From Saccharopolyspora indica (lineage in GTDB: Bacteria; Actinomycetota; Actinomycetes; Mycobacteriales; Pseudonocardiaceae): 64,000 nucleotides of DNA. The notes beneath the pieces are model-generated. The model was not told the origin of the DNA, made no database searches, and saw nothing but the letters and a program-made list of their open reading frames with translations. Position numbers and translations under genes: made by a program. The stretch spans positions 62,001-126,000 of the forward strand of contig NZ_JAQGLB010000019.1 of NCBI RefSeq assembly GCF_027853965.1, written 5' to 3'. Shown here piece after piece: positions 10,852 to 18,729 of this stretch; position 1 is the first letter of the stretch; the number at the start of each line of letters is the position of its first letter.

Positions 10852-12117
10852 TCAGTCGCGGGAGCGTTGTGGGGGTTTGGGGAGCGGGCGCTTCATGTTG
10901 TGCTGGGTGAGCTCGTTGAGCTTGATGCGGGCCGTCTGGATCGCCTGCTGGGTGCCCGCGGCCGAGCGGCGGGCCTGCTTGAGGTCCTCGATCAGCTTCT
11001 CCCGGCGGGCCCGGCGGGCCGCGCTCGTCGTGCGGCCCTCGGCGGCACGGTGCTGCAGGAACGCCAGCTCGGTGACCGCGATCTGGTAGTCCCGGACCGC
11101 CTTCGCCGCCTCGCTGCCCGCGCTGCGGCGCACCTTGCGCAGCCAGCCCTTCCGGCCCGCGAGGGTGGCCAGCATCTCCATCTCGCTGCGCACGATCAGG
11201 CCGGCCCGCTCCAGCACCGGCAGCTGCTGGATGACGATCCGCTGCTCGCGCTTGCGCTGCCACACCACCAGGCCGAAGGTGCCCATGAAGATCGGCACCA
11301 TGATCAGGAAGTAGACGTTGAGGAACTCCACGCCGCCCAGCAGCGTCGCCGCGTTCCACACCGCGTGCAGCAGGAACGCCGCGGCGAACCCGCCCAGCAG
11401 GTAGCCCAGGCGCAGCCGCTTGTTGTCGGTGCGCGAGGCGAGCCCGATGCCGATGCCGAACATGGAGCTGAACAGCGGGTGGGAGAACGGCGCCAGCACG
11501 CCGCGCATGATGAACACCGCCACCACGCCACCGGCGGTGCCGCCGACGCCGCCGATCGCGAAGGCCTTGCCGAAGTACAGGATGTTCTCGGTGAAGGCGA
11601 AGCCCGCCGCGGTCAGCGACGCGTAGACGATGCCGTCCACCATCCCGTTGAACTCCGACCGGCGCTTGAACCACAGCGCGACCACGAACAGCGCCTTCGC
11701 CGCCTCCTCCACCAGCGGGCCCATCACCGCGGTCAGGAAGAACTTCTGGTCGTCGGGACCGATCAGGGTGTCGGCGAGCTGGATGAAGGTGTCGTTGAGC
11801 AGCAGCGAGCAGGCGGTCGCCCCGCCCGCGCCCCACAGGAACGCGCCGAGCAGCAGCATCGGCGGCTCGGGCTCCCAGCGGTCGATCCAGATGATCGCGG
11901 CGAACACCACGCCGACCGGCAGCAGCGCGGCGAGCGCGCCGACCAGTGCGGGCAGCAGGCCGACCCGCGACGTGGTGACACCGGCCATCACCAGTCCGCA
12001 GATCCCGAGCACGATCAGGCCGGCGACCGGCCAACCGACGGCGTGGTGCTTGCGGGTCTGGAGCTTGCGCGCGCCGGAGAGATCGGCGGCGGGACCCCGG
12101 AGATCAGGACTCGACAC
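10852..12117 (-). CDS. PrsW-family intramembrane metalloprotease
   Basis: About 421 residues with seven to eight membrane helices in the first 290. The family motifs are present: EEAAK (near 137-141), FAFTEN (near 173-178), His near 213 in FSHPLFSS and His near 251 in LLHAVWNA. PrsW proteases cut membrane-bound anti-sigma factors in Bacillus; the target here is unknown. After the membrane part comes a soluble, charged, probably helical C-terminus of about 130 residues, longer than in typical PrsW. The GTG at 12117 has no Shine-Dalgarno sequence but has TAGGGT exactly 7 nt before it, suggesting a leaderless mRNA. Confidence 0.88.
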   Translation of the reverse strand: MSSPDLRGPAADLSGARKLQTRKHHAVGWPVAGLIVLGICGLVMAGVTTSRVGLLPALVGALAALLPVGVVFAAIIWIDRWEPEPPMLLLGAFLWGAGGATACSLLLNDTFIQLADTLIGPDDQKFFLTAVMGPLVEEAAKALFVVALWFKRRSEFNGMVDGIVYASLTAAGFAFTENILYFGKAFAIGGVGGTAGGVVAVFIMRGVLAPFSHPLFSSMFGIGIGLASRTDNKRLRLGYLLGGFAAAFLLHAVWNAATLLGGVEFLNVYFLIMVPIFMGTFGLVVWQRKREQRIVIQQLPVLERAGLIVRSEMEMLATLAGRKGWLRKVRRSAGSEAAKAVRDYQIAVTELAFLQHRAAEGRTTSAARRARREKLIEDLKQARRSAAGTQQAIQTARIKLNELTQHNMKRPLPKPPQRSRD

Positions 12118-12124
12118 GGACAAA

Positions 12125-12130
12125 ACCCTA
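12125..12130 (-). promoter_or_regulatory. -10 box for leaderless PrsW mRNA
   Basis: TAGGGT on the minus strand ends exactly 7 nt before the GTG start, and no ribosome binding site is present. Three other genes in the window share the same spacing. Confidence 0.5.
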
Positions 12131-12167
12131 GAGAAGGGCGTCCGGGGTTGCCCGGACAGTCACCTTC

Positions 12168-13004
12168 TCAGGCGCGTCGCCGCCGTCGGCGCGGCGTCTC
12201 GGGGGCGGCGCCGTAGGCCGCGATCAGGTCGTTCACCGAGGTTCCCTCGGCATGCGCGCCTGCCGGGTCCGGTGCGGGCGCGGGAGCCGGTTCGGGCTGC
12301 GGCTTCGGCGGTTCCGGCGGGCGCTGCGGCGGCTCGTGGTGCACCTTCTCCGGGCGGCGCGCCTGCACCGGGCGGGACTGGTGCACCTGCGCCGCCTGCG
12401 GCTTGACGCGCGGGCGGGTCTTCGGGCGGTGCTCCTCGCCTGCCAGCCTGTTGATCAGCTCGGTGTTCTGGGCCGCGGGCAGCTCCCGGGCCTGCGCCGG
12501 CTGGAGGAGCTGGCCCTCGATCTTGCTGCTGTTCTCGGTCAGCGAGCGGACCCGGGTGGACTCGGCGCGCAGCGCGACCCGCTCGAACAGGACGTCGCCG
12601 CCGAGCACCTGCTCCAGGCTCGTCCGCAGCCGGTGCAGCTCGGCCTGCAACGCCTTCAGCTCCCCGTCGGACTCCTCGGCCGCCTTCCGGCGGGCCTCGG
12701 CCTCCGCCTCCAGCTCGAACTCGCGGCGGGCCGCGATCTCCCGCTCCAGTTCGAGCTCGTAGATCCGCTGGCGGTCCTCGGCGAGCTTCTCCTCCCGCGC
12801 CACCCGGTGCCGGAGCCGGGCGACCGCGAACGCCCCGACCAGCGCCGACCACAGCGCGGCGACCAGGCCCAGCCGCAGCAGGCGGGCGTCGTCGCTGATC
12901 ACCAGCACGGCGGTCGCGGCGGCGGCGAGGACGAGCGCGCCGACCCACAGGGCGGTCGAACCGCCGGCGCGGGTTTCGGTCTCGGTACTGCCGCGGTCGG
13001 ACAT
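12168..13004 (-). CDS. small membrane protein with coiled coil and Pro-rich tail (DUF6779-like)
   Basis: About 278 residues. Two membrane helices lie near residues 20-60 (LWVGALVLAAAATAVLVI and LGLVAALWSALVGAFAVA). A charged coiled coil follows (EEKLAEDRQRIYELELEREI onward, about 65-140), then a Pro/Gln/Arg-rich region and a C-terminal RRRRRR. It corresponds by position and make-up to M. tuberculosis Rv3604c, of unknown function. The ATG at 13004 is preferred over a GTG three codons earlier because TACCGT ends exactly 7 nt before it. No enzyme motif is visible. Confidence 0.8.
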   Translation of the reverse strand: MSDRGSTETETRAGGSTALWVGALVLAAAATAVLVISDDARLLRLGLVAALWSALVGAFAVARLRHRVAREEKLAEDRQRIYELELEREIAARREFELEAEAEARRKAAEESDGELKALQAELHRLRTSLEQVLGGDVLFERVALRAESTRVRSLTENSSKIEGQLLQPAQARELPAAQNTELINRLAGEEHRPKTRPRVKPQAAQVHQSRPVQARRPEKVHHEPPQRPPEPPKPQPEPAPAPAPDPAGAHAEGTSVNDLIAAYGAAPETPRRRRRRA

Positions 13005-13011
13005 GCCCACC

Positions 13012-13017
13012 ACGGTA
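13012..13017 (-). promoter_or_regulatory. -10 box for leaderless mRNA of the DUF6779-like gene
   Basis: TACCGT on the minus strand lies exactly 7 nt before the ATG at 13004. No Shine-Dalgarno sequence is present. Confidence 0.45.
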
Positions 13018-13140
13018 CCGGGCGGTTATCAGTTCGAGACCTGAAGGCGAGCAACCCGGCTCCACTTTGGTCGCCGTGGCCCACACCACGTGCATCCGAA
13101 CGGCCGAGCGGCGGCGTCCGGGCGTCCGTCACCGCGCGAC

Positions 13141-13284
13141 GACTTCGCGCGAGATCAGCGAGTTCAGTGCGGAGCCGGTGACGATTTCGCGCGAAACCGG
13201 CGGCCTCCGCACGGGGCGGCGGTGTCAATTTCGCGCGAAATTGACGTTCACCCGGGTGGTGGTCAATTTCGTACGAAATTGACC
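13141..13284. repeat. array of four TTTC-N4-GAAA palindromes
   Basis: Four units sit in 144 bp: 13141-13156 (degenerate), 13183-13198 (GATTTCGCGCGAAACC), 13224-13245 (perfect 22-bp palindrome, centre CGCG) and 13261-13284 (perfect 24-bp palindrome, centre GTAC). They fill the 348-bp gap between the DUF6779-like and DUF3180 genes. No coding sequence is visible there. The centre bases vary while the TTTC and GAAA arms stay fixed. Confidence 0.8.
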
Positions 13285-13361
13285 GCGGGCTCGGCGGAGC
13301 GGGGTTGCGGCGGAGCGGTCGGTGCCGGTGGGTGATCGCGTCGCCGCGGGGCGTGCCGGGT

Positions 13362-13850
13362 TCAGTCCTCGTCGTCGAGGGGTTCTTCTGGCTCGTCGGG
13401 GTTTCGGAGGGAGTGCTCCAGCCAGAGGCCCGCCGCGATCAGGGCCGCCGCGCTGATCAGACCGATCACCGCGGCGATGATGTCGGTCTGGGCCGCCGCC
13501 ACGGTGCCGGCGATCGGCAGCAGGTAGGCGCCGAGGCCGATCCAGACCCCGGCCATGATCGCGCCCGCCATCGAGGACGCCTTGGCCAGCGCCACCGCGC
13601 GCGCCGCGGTCAGGCCGTCCACCGGTTCGGTGCCCGGCTTGCGCTTGATCCGGGGCCGCATGGTCAGCGCCAGCACCAGGTCCACCAGCGCGATCAGCAG
13701 CAGGGTCGCCCCGGCCAGCAGCGGCAGCTGCGGCAGGTCGCCGTAGGCGAGCCGGGTGAGCAGGAAGACCACGACCGCGGCCGCCACGCCGGCGGTGATC
13801 AGCTGACCGGGCTTGGTGAAGGACAGGTGCTCTGCTCGTCGCGGTGCCAC
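13362..13850 (-). CDS. DUF3180 membrane protein
   Basis: A 162-residue protein with four predicted membrane helices, beginning VAPRRAEHLSFTKPGQLITAG and ending in an acidic tail (EEPLDDED). Between helices 2 and 3 is a basic loop (RPRIKRKPG). DUF3180 genes in actinobacteria normally sit directly downstream of the folK-folB-folP-folE operon; here folK is 37 kb away across the ESX block. The function is unknown. The GTG at 13850 has no clear ribosome site. Confidence 0.9.
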   Translation of the reverse strand: MAPRRAEHLSFTKPGQLITAGVAAAVVVFLLTRLAYGDLPQLPLLAGATLLLIALVDLVLALTMRPRIKRKPGTEPVDGLTAARAVALAKASSMAGAIMAGVWIGLGAYLLPIAGTVAAAQTDIIAAVIGLISAAALIAAGLWLEHSLRNPDEPEEPLDDED

Positions 13851-13921
13851 GGATCCAGGATCGCACCTGATCCGGCCGCGGGGAGTTCCGGCCGTCGCGC
13901 GGGGTGCGAAAAAATCGTCTT

Positions 13922-13944
13922 GAGTCTCCCCCGACAGGAGGGTC
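13922..13944 (+). promoter_or_regulatory. possible autoregulatory operator of the MerR gene
   Basis: An imperfect dyad, GAGTCTCC-N7-GGAGGGTC (6 of 8 pairs), follows CTT, as in many actinobacterial MerR operators of the CTTGACCCTC type. It lies just before the MerR start and covers its AGGAGG ribosome site, so binding could also block translation. Confidence 0.35.
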
Positions 13945-13948
13945 GAAG

Positions 13949-14902
13949 GTGGACGACGTGAACGACACCGCCCGCTACACGATCGGCGAACTGGCCCGTC
14001 GCACCGGACTGAGCGTGAAGACGATCCGGTTCTACTCCGACACCGGCGTGGTGCCGCCCACCGACCGGACCGCGGCCGGCTACCGGCTGTACGACGTGAC
14101 CGCTGTCAGCCGCCTGGAACTGGTGCGCACGCTGCGCGAACTGGGGGCCGGGCTGGAGGAGGTCAAGCGCGTGCTGGCCCGCGAGACGACGCTCGCGCAG
14201 CTGGCCGGCGCCCACCTGGGGCTGCTGGAGGACCAGATGCGCGTGCTGCGGACTCGGCGAGCCGTGCTGCGGGCGGTCGTGAAGCTCGACCGAACGACCG
14301 AGGAGGCAAGACTCATGCAGGAACTGGCGAAGATGTCCGACGAGGAGCGCAACCGGCTGATCGACGAGTTCTGGGACGAGGTGAGCTCGGAGTCGGGGCT
14401 GAACCTGAACCCGGAGTTCACCGAGTGGATGCGCTCGGCGAAGCCGAACCTGCCCGACGACCCGAGCACCGAACAGCTGGAGGCGTGGATCGAGCTCGCC
14501 GAGCTGGTGCAGGACGAGGACTTCCGGGCCACCGTGCGCGGGCTCTACCGGGAGCAGTCCGCCCGCCGCGACGCGGGCGAGGAGATGGTCGAGCAGAACG
14601 AGGCGCCCAAGTGGTGGGCGATCACCGACGAGGCGAAGGCCTCCGCCGAGTCGGGCGCGGCGCCGGACAGCGCCGAGGCCCGTGCGCTGGTGGACCGGAT
14701 GATGGCGCTGGCCGCAGAGCAGTGGAAGAAGCCGGACACGCCGGAGTTCCGCCGCGAGATGGCCGACCACTACGAGGGCCACGACCCGCGGCTGTCCCGC
14801 TACTGGGAGCTGCTGGCGATCATCAACGGCTGGCCGCAGCACCCGGTCACCGACGAGACGACGCGCTGGCTCGCCGCCGCGCTGCGGGCTTCCGCCGAGT
14901 AA
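13949..14902 (+). CDS. MerR-family transcriptional regulator with large C-terminal domain
   Basis: About 317 residues. The winged-helix domain is clear (YTIGELARRTGLSVKTIRFYSDTGVV, about residues 9-35, then TAAGYRLYDVTAVSRLELVRTLRELG). A long dimerisation helix follows, and then a helical, acidic domain of about 200 residues (MQELAKMSDEERNRLIDEFWDEV onward) with many Trp and Glu. It may bind a ligand, in the manner of TipA, but no TipAS match is claimed. The GTG at 13949 has AGGAGG 8 nt upstream. It marks the left edge of the accessory block. Confidence 0.85.
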   Translation: MDDVNDTARYTIGELARRTGLSVKTIRFYSDTGVVPPTDRTAAGYRLYDVTAVSRLELVRTLRELGAGLEEVKRVLARETTLAQLAGAHLGLLEDQMRVLRTRRAVLRAVVKLDRTTEEARLMQELAKMSDEERNRLIDEFWDEVSSESGLNLNPEFTEWMRSAKPNLPDDPSTEQLEAWIELAELVQDEDFRATVRGLYREQSARRDAGEEMVEQNEAPKWWAITDEAKASAESGAAPDSAEARALVDRMMALAAEQWKKPDTPEFRREMADHYEGHDPRLSRYWELLAIINGWPQHPVTDETTRWLAAALRASAE

Positions 14903-15017
14903 CCGGCGTGACCCAGGACTGCAATTTCGCGGCCGCAGCCGCGAGGCGCATCGCGCCAACCGCTTGACCTACCGCAAGCGCGCAGCGCTTAACCCACCCT
15001 CGCAGCTGGCACCGCCG

Positions 15018-15105
15018 CTGGGCGGCTCTCTGGGCGAGGACGGCCCCTCCGCCGTGTATCGGACATACATCAGGAGGGGCACCCGCAGTCCAGGGAACCG
15101 CTCAG
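15018..15105. repeat. 88-bp structured element, copy A
   Basis: Outer arms 15018-15033 (CTGGGCGGCTCTCTGG) and 15090-15105 (CCAGGGAACCGCTCAG) pair at 15 of 16 positions, counting two G-T pairs. Inside are CCCCTCC/GGAGGGG (15044-15050 with 15073-15079) and TGTAT/ATACA at the tip. Copy B at 56431-56518 has the same length, a nearly identical core and an outer stem that changes in a compensating way. Both copies lie just downstream of the stop codon of a minus-strand gene; here that is the sigma factor. Confidence 0.85.
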
Positions 15106-15111
15106 GTTCCG

Positions 15112-15130
15112 CCACGCAAAACGAGCGTGG
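15112..15130 (-). terminator. small hairpin after the sigma-factor gene
   Basis: CCACGC-N7-GCGTGG, 11 bp past the stop codon of the minus-strand sigma gene. The loop carries CAAAAC, which is also found after copy B of the 88-bp element. It may serve with that element as a transcript end. Confidence 0.45.
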
Positions 15131-15140
15131 AACAACTCGG

Positions 15141-16085
15141 TCAGCCGGCGTAGGTCAGCAGGCGGTCGGCTCTGGCGGGCTCGCGGAGCTTTCGGAGCAC
15201 CCGGTGCTCCAGTTGGCGGATGCGCTCGCGGGTGACGCCGAGCTCGTCGCCGATCTCGGCGAGGGTGCGCTGTCTGCCGTCGTCGAGGCCGCAGCGCAGT
15301 CGGATGACCTGCTGCTCCCGTGCGCTGAGCGTCTCCAGCACGTCCTCGATCTCGTTGCGCAGCAACTGGATTCCCGGCGTGCCGGGGTCGTCCCAGCGGG
15401 CGATCAGGTCGCCCAGCGAGGTGCCGTCCTGGCCGACCGGCTGATCGAGGCTGAGCGGCTCCTGCGCCACCGCGAGGAGTTCGAGCAGCTGGTGGAGCGG
15501 GACGTCCAGCGCCGCGGCGAGTTCGTCGTGCCTGGGCGTCCTGCCCAGCTCCGCCGACAGGTCGCGGCGCTGCCGCGCCACCCGTGCGAGCTGGTCGGTG
15601 ACGTGCACCGGCAGCCGGATGGTGCGCGACTGGTTGGCCAGCGCGCGGCTGATCGCCTTGCGGATCCACCAGGTCGCGTAGGTCGCGAAGCGGAATCCCG
15701 GGCTGTGGTCGTACTTCTCGACGGCGCGCAGCAGCCCCAGGTTGCCCTCCTGGATCAGGTCCAGCAGCGGCAGGCCGCGACCGGCGTAGCGCTTGGCGAT
15801 GCTCACGACCAGCCGGAGGTTGGCCTCCACCAGCGCGGTCCTGGCAGCTCGGCCGTCCTCCGCGACGGCCAGCAGCTCGTCCCGGAGCGCGGCGAGGGGC
15901 TCTCCGGCGAGGCGTTCCTCGGCGCGCAGCCCGTCCGCGACGCGTTGCGCCAGGGCGTTTTCCGCGGCGTGGTCGAGGAGTTCGGTGCGGCCGATCCCGG
16001 ACAGGTACAGGCGCACCGGGTCGACGGCCGTCGCGGGCCGCTCGGTCCCGGGGACGTCGTCGATGTCGAGCAGCGGGGCTGCCAC
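15141..16085 (-). CDS. group-2 RNA polymerase sigma factor (HrdB/SigB-like, sigma-70)
   Basis: A 314-residue sigma-70 protein that lacks the long acidic N-terminus of a primary sigma factor. Region 1.2 starts DPVRLYLSGIGRTELLDHAAE. Region 2 is complete (ANLRLVVSIAKRYAGRGLPL, then DLIQEGNLGLLRAVEKYD and FATYATWWIRKAISRA), region 3 follows, and region 4.2 ends TLAEIGDELGVTRERIRQLE. It is close to the principal type, so it should read similar promoters and is probably a non-essential stress or stationary-phase factor. GGGAGG lies 8 nt before the GTG. No anti-sigma gene is adjacent. Confidence 0.92.
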   Translation of the reverse strand: MAAPLLDIDDVPGTERPATAVDPVRLYLSGIGRTELLDHAAENALAQRVADGLRAEERLAGEPLAALRDELLAVAEDGRAARTALVEANLRLVVSIAKRYAGRGLPLLDLIQEGNLGLLRAVEKYDHSPGFRFATYATWWIRKAISRALANQSRTIRLPVHVTDQLARVARQRRDLSAELGRTPRHDELAAALDVPLHQLLELLAVAQEPLSLDQPVGQDGTSLGDLIARWDDPGTPGIQLLRNEIEDVLETLSAREQQVIRLRCGLDDGRQRTLAEIGDELGVTRERIRQLEHRVLRKLREPARADRLLTYAG

Positions 16086-16316
16086 CTGCCAGGCCTCCCG
16101 GACTTCGGGTGCGTGCTCTGCCAGCGTGCCGAACGGTGCTGGCAGCGCGCTGACGCGCCGATCGCCCGGTTCCGGCGGCGTAATCGCAGGCTGCGGGGCC
16201 GGAGTCCGGACGCGGTGCCGGTGCGGTGCGGTCCGGGTACGGCTGGGTGCGGCCGAACGCTGTTGGTGGCGGCCCCGATCGGGATAGCCTTGCGCGGTGG
16301 GAGGGATCTGCCTTCG

Positions 16317-17444
16317 ATGACAAGCCAGACCAGCACCGCGTTCGGCCGTTCCCGGGATGACGCGTGGTTCCGGCCGCAGCGCCGGACGGGCCGCATCGGA
16401 CCGGTCGGACTCGGCCGCCTGCTCGCGTTCGCGATCGTCGGGCTCGCGGTGTGCGCCGTCGTCGTCCAGTCCTGGTGGGCGGCGGTCGTGGGTGGACTGC
16501 TCGGGCTCGCCGCGGTGGCGTTCCTCTTCGGCAGGCGCGGCGACCGCTGGTGGACCGAGATCCTCGCGCTGCGCTTGCGGTTCCGCGGTCGGCGCGGCAT
16601 CGTCGCCGCCCGCCGCGATGATCCGCGGCTGGCCGCGCTGTGCGAGCTAGCTCCCGATTTCACCGCGGAAGACGTTGCGGGCGCGGATGATTCGAAGCTG
16701 GGCATGGGCAGCGACGGCGCGGGCTGGTTCGCCGTGCTGGAGGTCGTCGCGGAGGACGGACCGCTGCCACCGGTTCCGATGACGGCGTTGGCGCGGATCG
16801 CGGCCGACCAGCCCGGAGTCGTGGTGCAGAGCGTGCTGCACAGCGCTCCCCTGCCTGGCACGGTGCGGCGCGATCACGTGGCGTGGATCGCGGTTCGGCT
16901 GGACGCGCGGGCCGTTGCCTCGTCCGCGGTGGACAGCGGGATCGATCCGGATGTTCCGCTGCTGCTCGCCGATCTGGTCAACCGCGTCGAGAGGCTGTTC
17001 CGGCGCCGGGGTTCGCGGGCTCGCGCGCTGGACGCCGATGGACTGCTCGACGCGCTGGTGCGCTCCTGCGACCTGGCAGAACCTGCCGACCGGCGGCCCG
17101 TCCAGCCGCGCGAGGAATGGGATTCGTGGCGTTCCACGCGGTTGCGGCACGGCTGCTTCTGGGTGCGGTCGTGGCCGAATCCGGAGCGCGGCTCGCTGCT
17201 GCTGTCCGCGCTGGCCGAGGTGCCGGAGGCGCAGGTCAGCATTTCGATCGCGGTGGAAGCGGGGCTGCGCGGCACCGAGCTGTCCGGGCTCGTCCGGGTG
17301 GCCGCGGACGCGCAGCACTACGACAGGACCTGCGAGCAGGTGGCGCGGCTCGTCGGGCTCGCGGGCGGTCGGCTGTCCAAATTGGACGGTCAGCAGCTGC
17401 CCGCGGTGTACGCGTCGGCACCGACCGGAGGAGGCGCGCGGTGA
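16317..17444 (+). CDS. eccE: type VII secretion protein EccE
   Basis: A 375-residue component at the rim of the ESX membrane complex. Two adjacent N-terminal helices (LGRLLAFAIVGLAVCAVVV and WWAAVVGGLLGLAAVAFLFG, about residues 29-68) are followed by a soluble domain with alternating strands and helices. This is the EccE pattern, though sequence identity to mycobacterial EccE must be low. The ATG at 16317 gives the right topology; GGGAGG is about 12 nt upstream. Its TGA overlaps the next GTG by 4 bp. Confidence 0.8.
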   Translation: MTSQTSTAFGRSRDDAWFRPQRRTGRIGPVGLGRLLAFAIVGLAVCAVVVQSWWAAVVGGLLGLAAVAFLFGRRGDRWWTEILALRLRFRGRRGIVAARRDDPRLAALCELAPDFTAEDVAGADDSKLGMGSDGAGWFAVLEVVAEDGPLPPVPMTALARIAADQPGVVVQSVLHSAPLPGTVRRDHVAWIAVRLDARAVASSAVDSGIDPDVPLLLADLVNRVERLFRRRGSRARALDADGLLDALVRSCDLAEPADRRPVQPREEWDSWRSTRLRHGCFWVRSWPNPERGSLLLSALAEVPEAQVSISIAVEAGLRGTELSGLVRVAADAQHYDRTCEQVARLVGLAGGRLSKLDGQQLPAVYASAPTGGGAR

Positions 17445-18463
17445 GCGAGGGCCAGCACGCGGCGGTGGCACCGCCTTCCCCTGCCCCGGAACCCGCGCCG
17501 GGCAAGCAGGTTCCGGTGATCTCGGCGGCGCAGCCGCCGGTGATCGCGGGCGAACCCGCGGCGGCCGCGCCGAAGCCCGATGACACGGCGTTCGCGCCCG
17601 CACTCGGTTCGGCGGAGTGGCACCAGCAGGCGCGCGGCGCGGTCCTCACCAGCACCGCTGCGGTGTCCGCGCCGGTGGCGCAGGCCGCCGCCGCGCCGCT
17701 GCCGCCGGGTGGACCGGGGCCGCGCGAGGACGACACGCCGACCGAGGTGGTGCGGAAGCCGCGCGGGTGGCGGCCGCGCAAGCAGCGCTCGGTGCCCAGG
17801 CTGGACATCGGCAGGCACCTGGCCACCGAGGCGGAGCTGGACCTGCTCCAGCTCACCGGCACCTCCTTCGGCTTCCCGCTGGGCCGCAACCAGGCCGGGT
17901 TCCCGGTGACGCTGACGCTGTTCCAGCCCGTTCCGGTGTCGATCGCGCTGGTCGGCGCGTCCTGGGCGGCGCGCTTGCTGGCCTACCGGGCGCTGCGCTT
18001 CGGCGCGAAGGTGCACGTGTTCACCGACCAACCGGCCGGCTGGGCGGATCTGGGGCGCGCGGCGACCGACCGGGAAGACCGGGTGGCGGTGCTGGAACCG
18101 GGTGCGCTGACGAGCGTGGCCGCGACGGCGGATGCCCCGATCTTGTCGCTGTACGACGCGGAATCGCCGCCGCCACCGGCGGAGCCCGCACCGTGGCAGG
18201 CGAGGGCGATGGTCCTGCACCGCTTCACCCCGCACCGAGCGGACGCCGCGCTGAACGCCGACGTCCTGCTCCTCCAGCGCCTCGCTCCCGAGGAGGCGGC
18301 AGCGATCGCCGCGGCACGCCGCCTCACCGCCCAGACGGCAGAGCAGTTGCAGGCGATGCACGACGACATGCTGGCGGTGCTGACGAAGTCGGAGAACCAC
18401 TACGTCTGGGTCACCCCGGAAGAGCGCGAGCAGGAGGAGCTCGGCGCTCCCGGCCGGTACTGA
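17441..18463 (+). CDS. ESX-linked protein of unknown function, 340 residues
   Basis: It is translationally coupled to eccE (GTGA overlap, GGAGGAGG upstream). The first 110 or so residues are disordered, rich in Ala, Pro and Glu. An Arg/Lys patch follows (RKPRGWRPRKQRSVPRLD), then an ordered alpha/beta domain (about 125-320) beginning LDIGRHLATEAELDLLQLTG and including VSIALVGASWAARLLAYRALRFGAKVHVFTD-like strand-helix-strand elements. No Walker A or catalytic motif is present and there is no membrane segment. Coupling suggests a cytoplasmic partner of the EccE/EccC assembly. This is inference; the protein is not recognised. Confidence 0.75.
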   Translation: MSEGQHAAVAPPSPAPEPAPGKQVPVISAAQPPVIAGEPAAAAPKPDDTAFAPALGSAEWHQQARGAVLTSTAAVSAPVAQAAAAPLPPGGPGPREDDTPTEVVRKPRGWRPRKQRSVPRLDIGRHLATEAELDLLQLTGTSFGFPLGRNQAGFPVTLTLFQPVPVSIALVGASWAARLLAYRALRFGAKVHVFTDQPAGWADLGRAATDREDRVAVLEPGALTSVAATADAPILSLYDAESPPPPAEPAPWQARAMVLHRFTPHRADAALNADVLLLQRLAPEEAAAIAAARRLTAQTAEQLQAMHDDMLAVLTKSENHYVWVTPEEREQEELGAPGRY

Positions 18464-18577
18464 CCTGGCCGGAGGGTTTCGGTGGTGATACCGAGGTGGG
18501 TTGGGCAGGGGTGGTGCCGGTTGGGTGCGGGGTGGGGTTGGGTTCAAAGCGGTGGGTGGTCGGCTTGGGGGTGTAGC

Positions 18578-18649
18578 GATTTCAATTGAAATTGGCGTCG
18601 TTTTCGACGAAGCCTGCGATGACGAGGTAAGCCAATTTCAACCGAAATC
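18578..18649. repeat. pair of TTTC-N4-GAAA palindromes
   Basis: GATTTCAATTGAAATT (18578-18593) and AATTTCAACCGAAATC (18634-18649) lie in the 266-bp gap between two converging ESX-linked genes. The G at one end of the first and the C at the end of the second differ from perfect symmetry. Nothing else was recognised in this gap. Confidence 0.75.
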
Positions 18650-18729
18650 GCGGAGGTTCGGCACCGCTGTCGTGGTCATAACCCGGGCCGGCCGGTGCGG
18701 GGTGGGAGGGTCCGCACCGGCCGGGGTTC

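Noticed and set aside
13224-13245. Palindrome considered as a true parS site
   Set aside because: The centre CGCG and the outer bases differ from the TGTTTCACGTGAAACA core; only the TTTC/GAAA arms match, so ParB binding cannot be claimed.
13141-13284. Short spaced palindromes considered as a CRISPR-like array
   Set aside because: The units are palindromes with unequal spacing and no conserved repeat-spacer unit, and there are no cas genes.
15034-15089. Core of the 88-bp element considered as an integron attC or a tRNA-like gene
   Set aside because: No integrase or cassette context and no anticodon or T-arm pattern; nested stems alone do not support either.
14964-16316. Long in-frame extension upstream of eccE
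   Set aside because: It runs antisense through the sigma-factor gene and would place the two EccE membrane helices far inside the protein; the ATG at 16317 fits the family.
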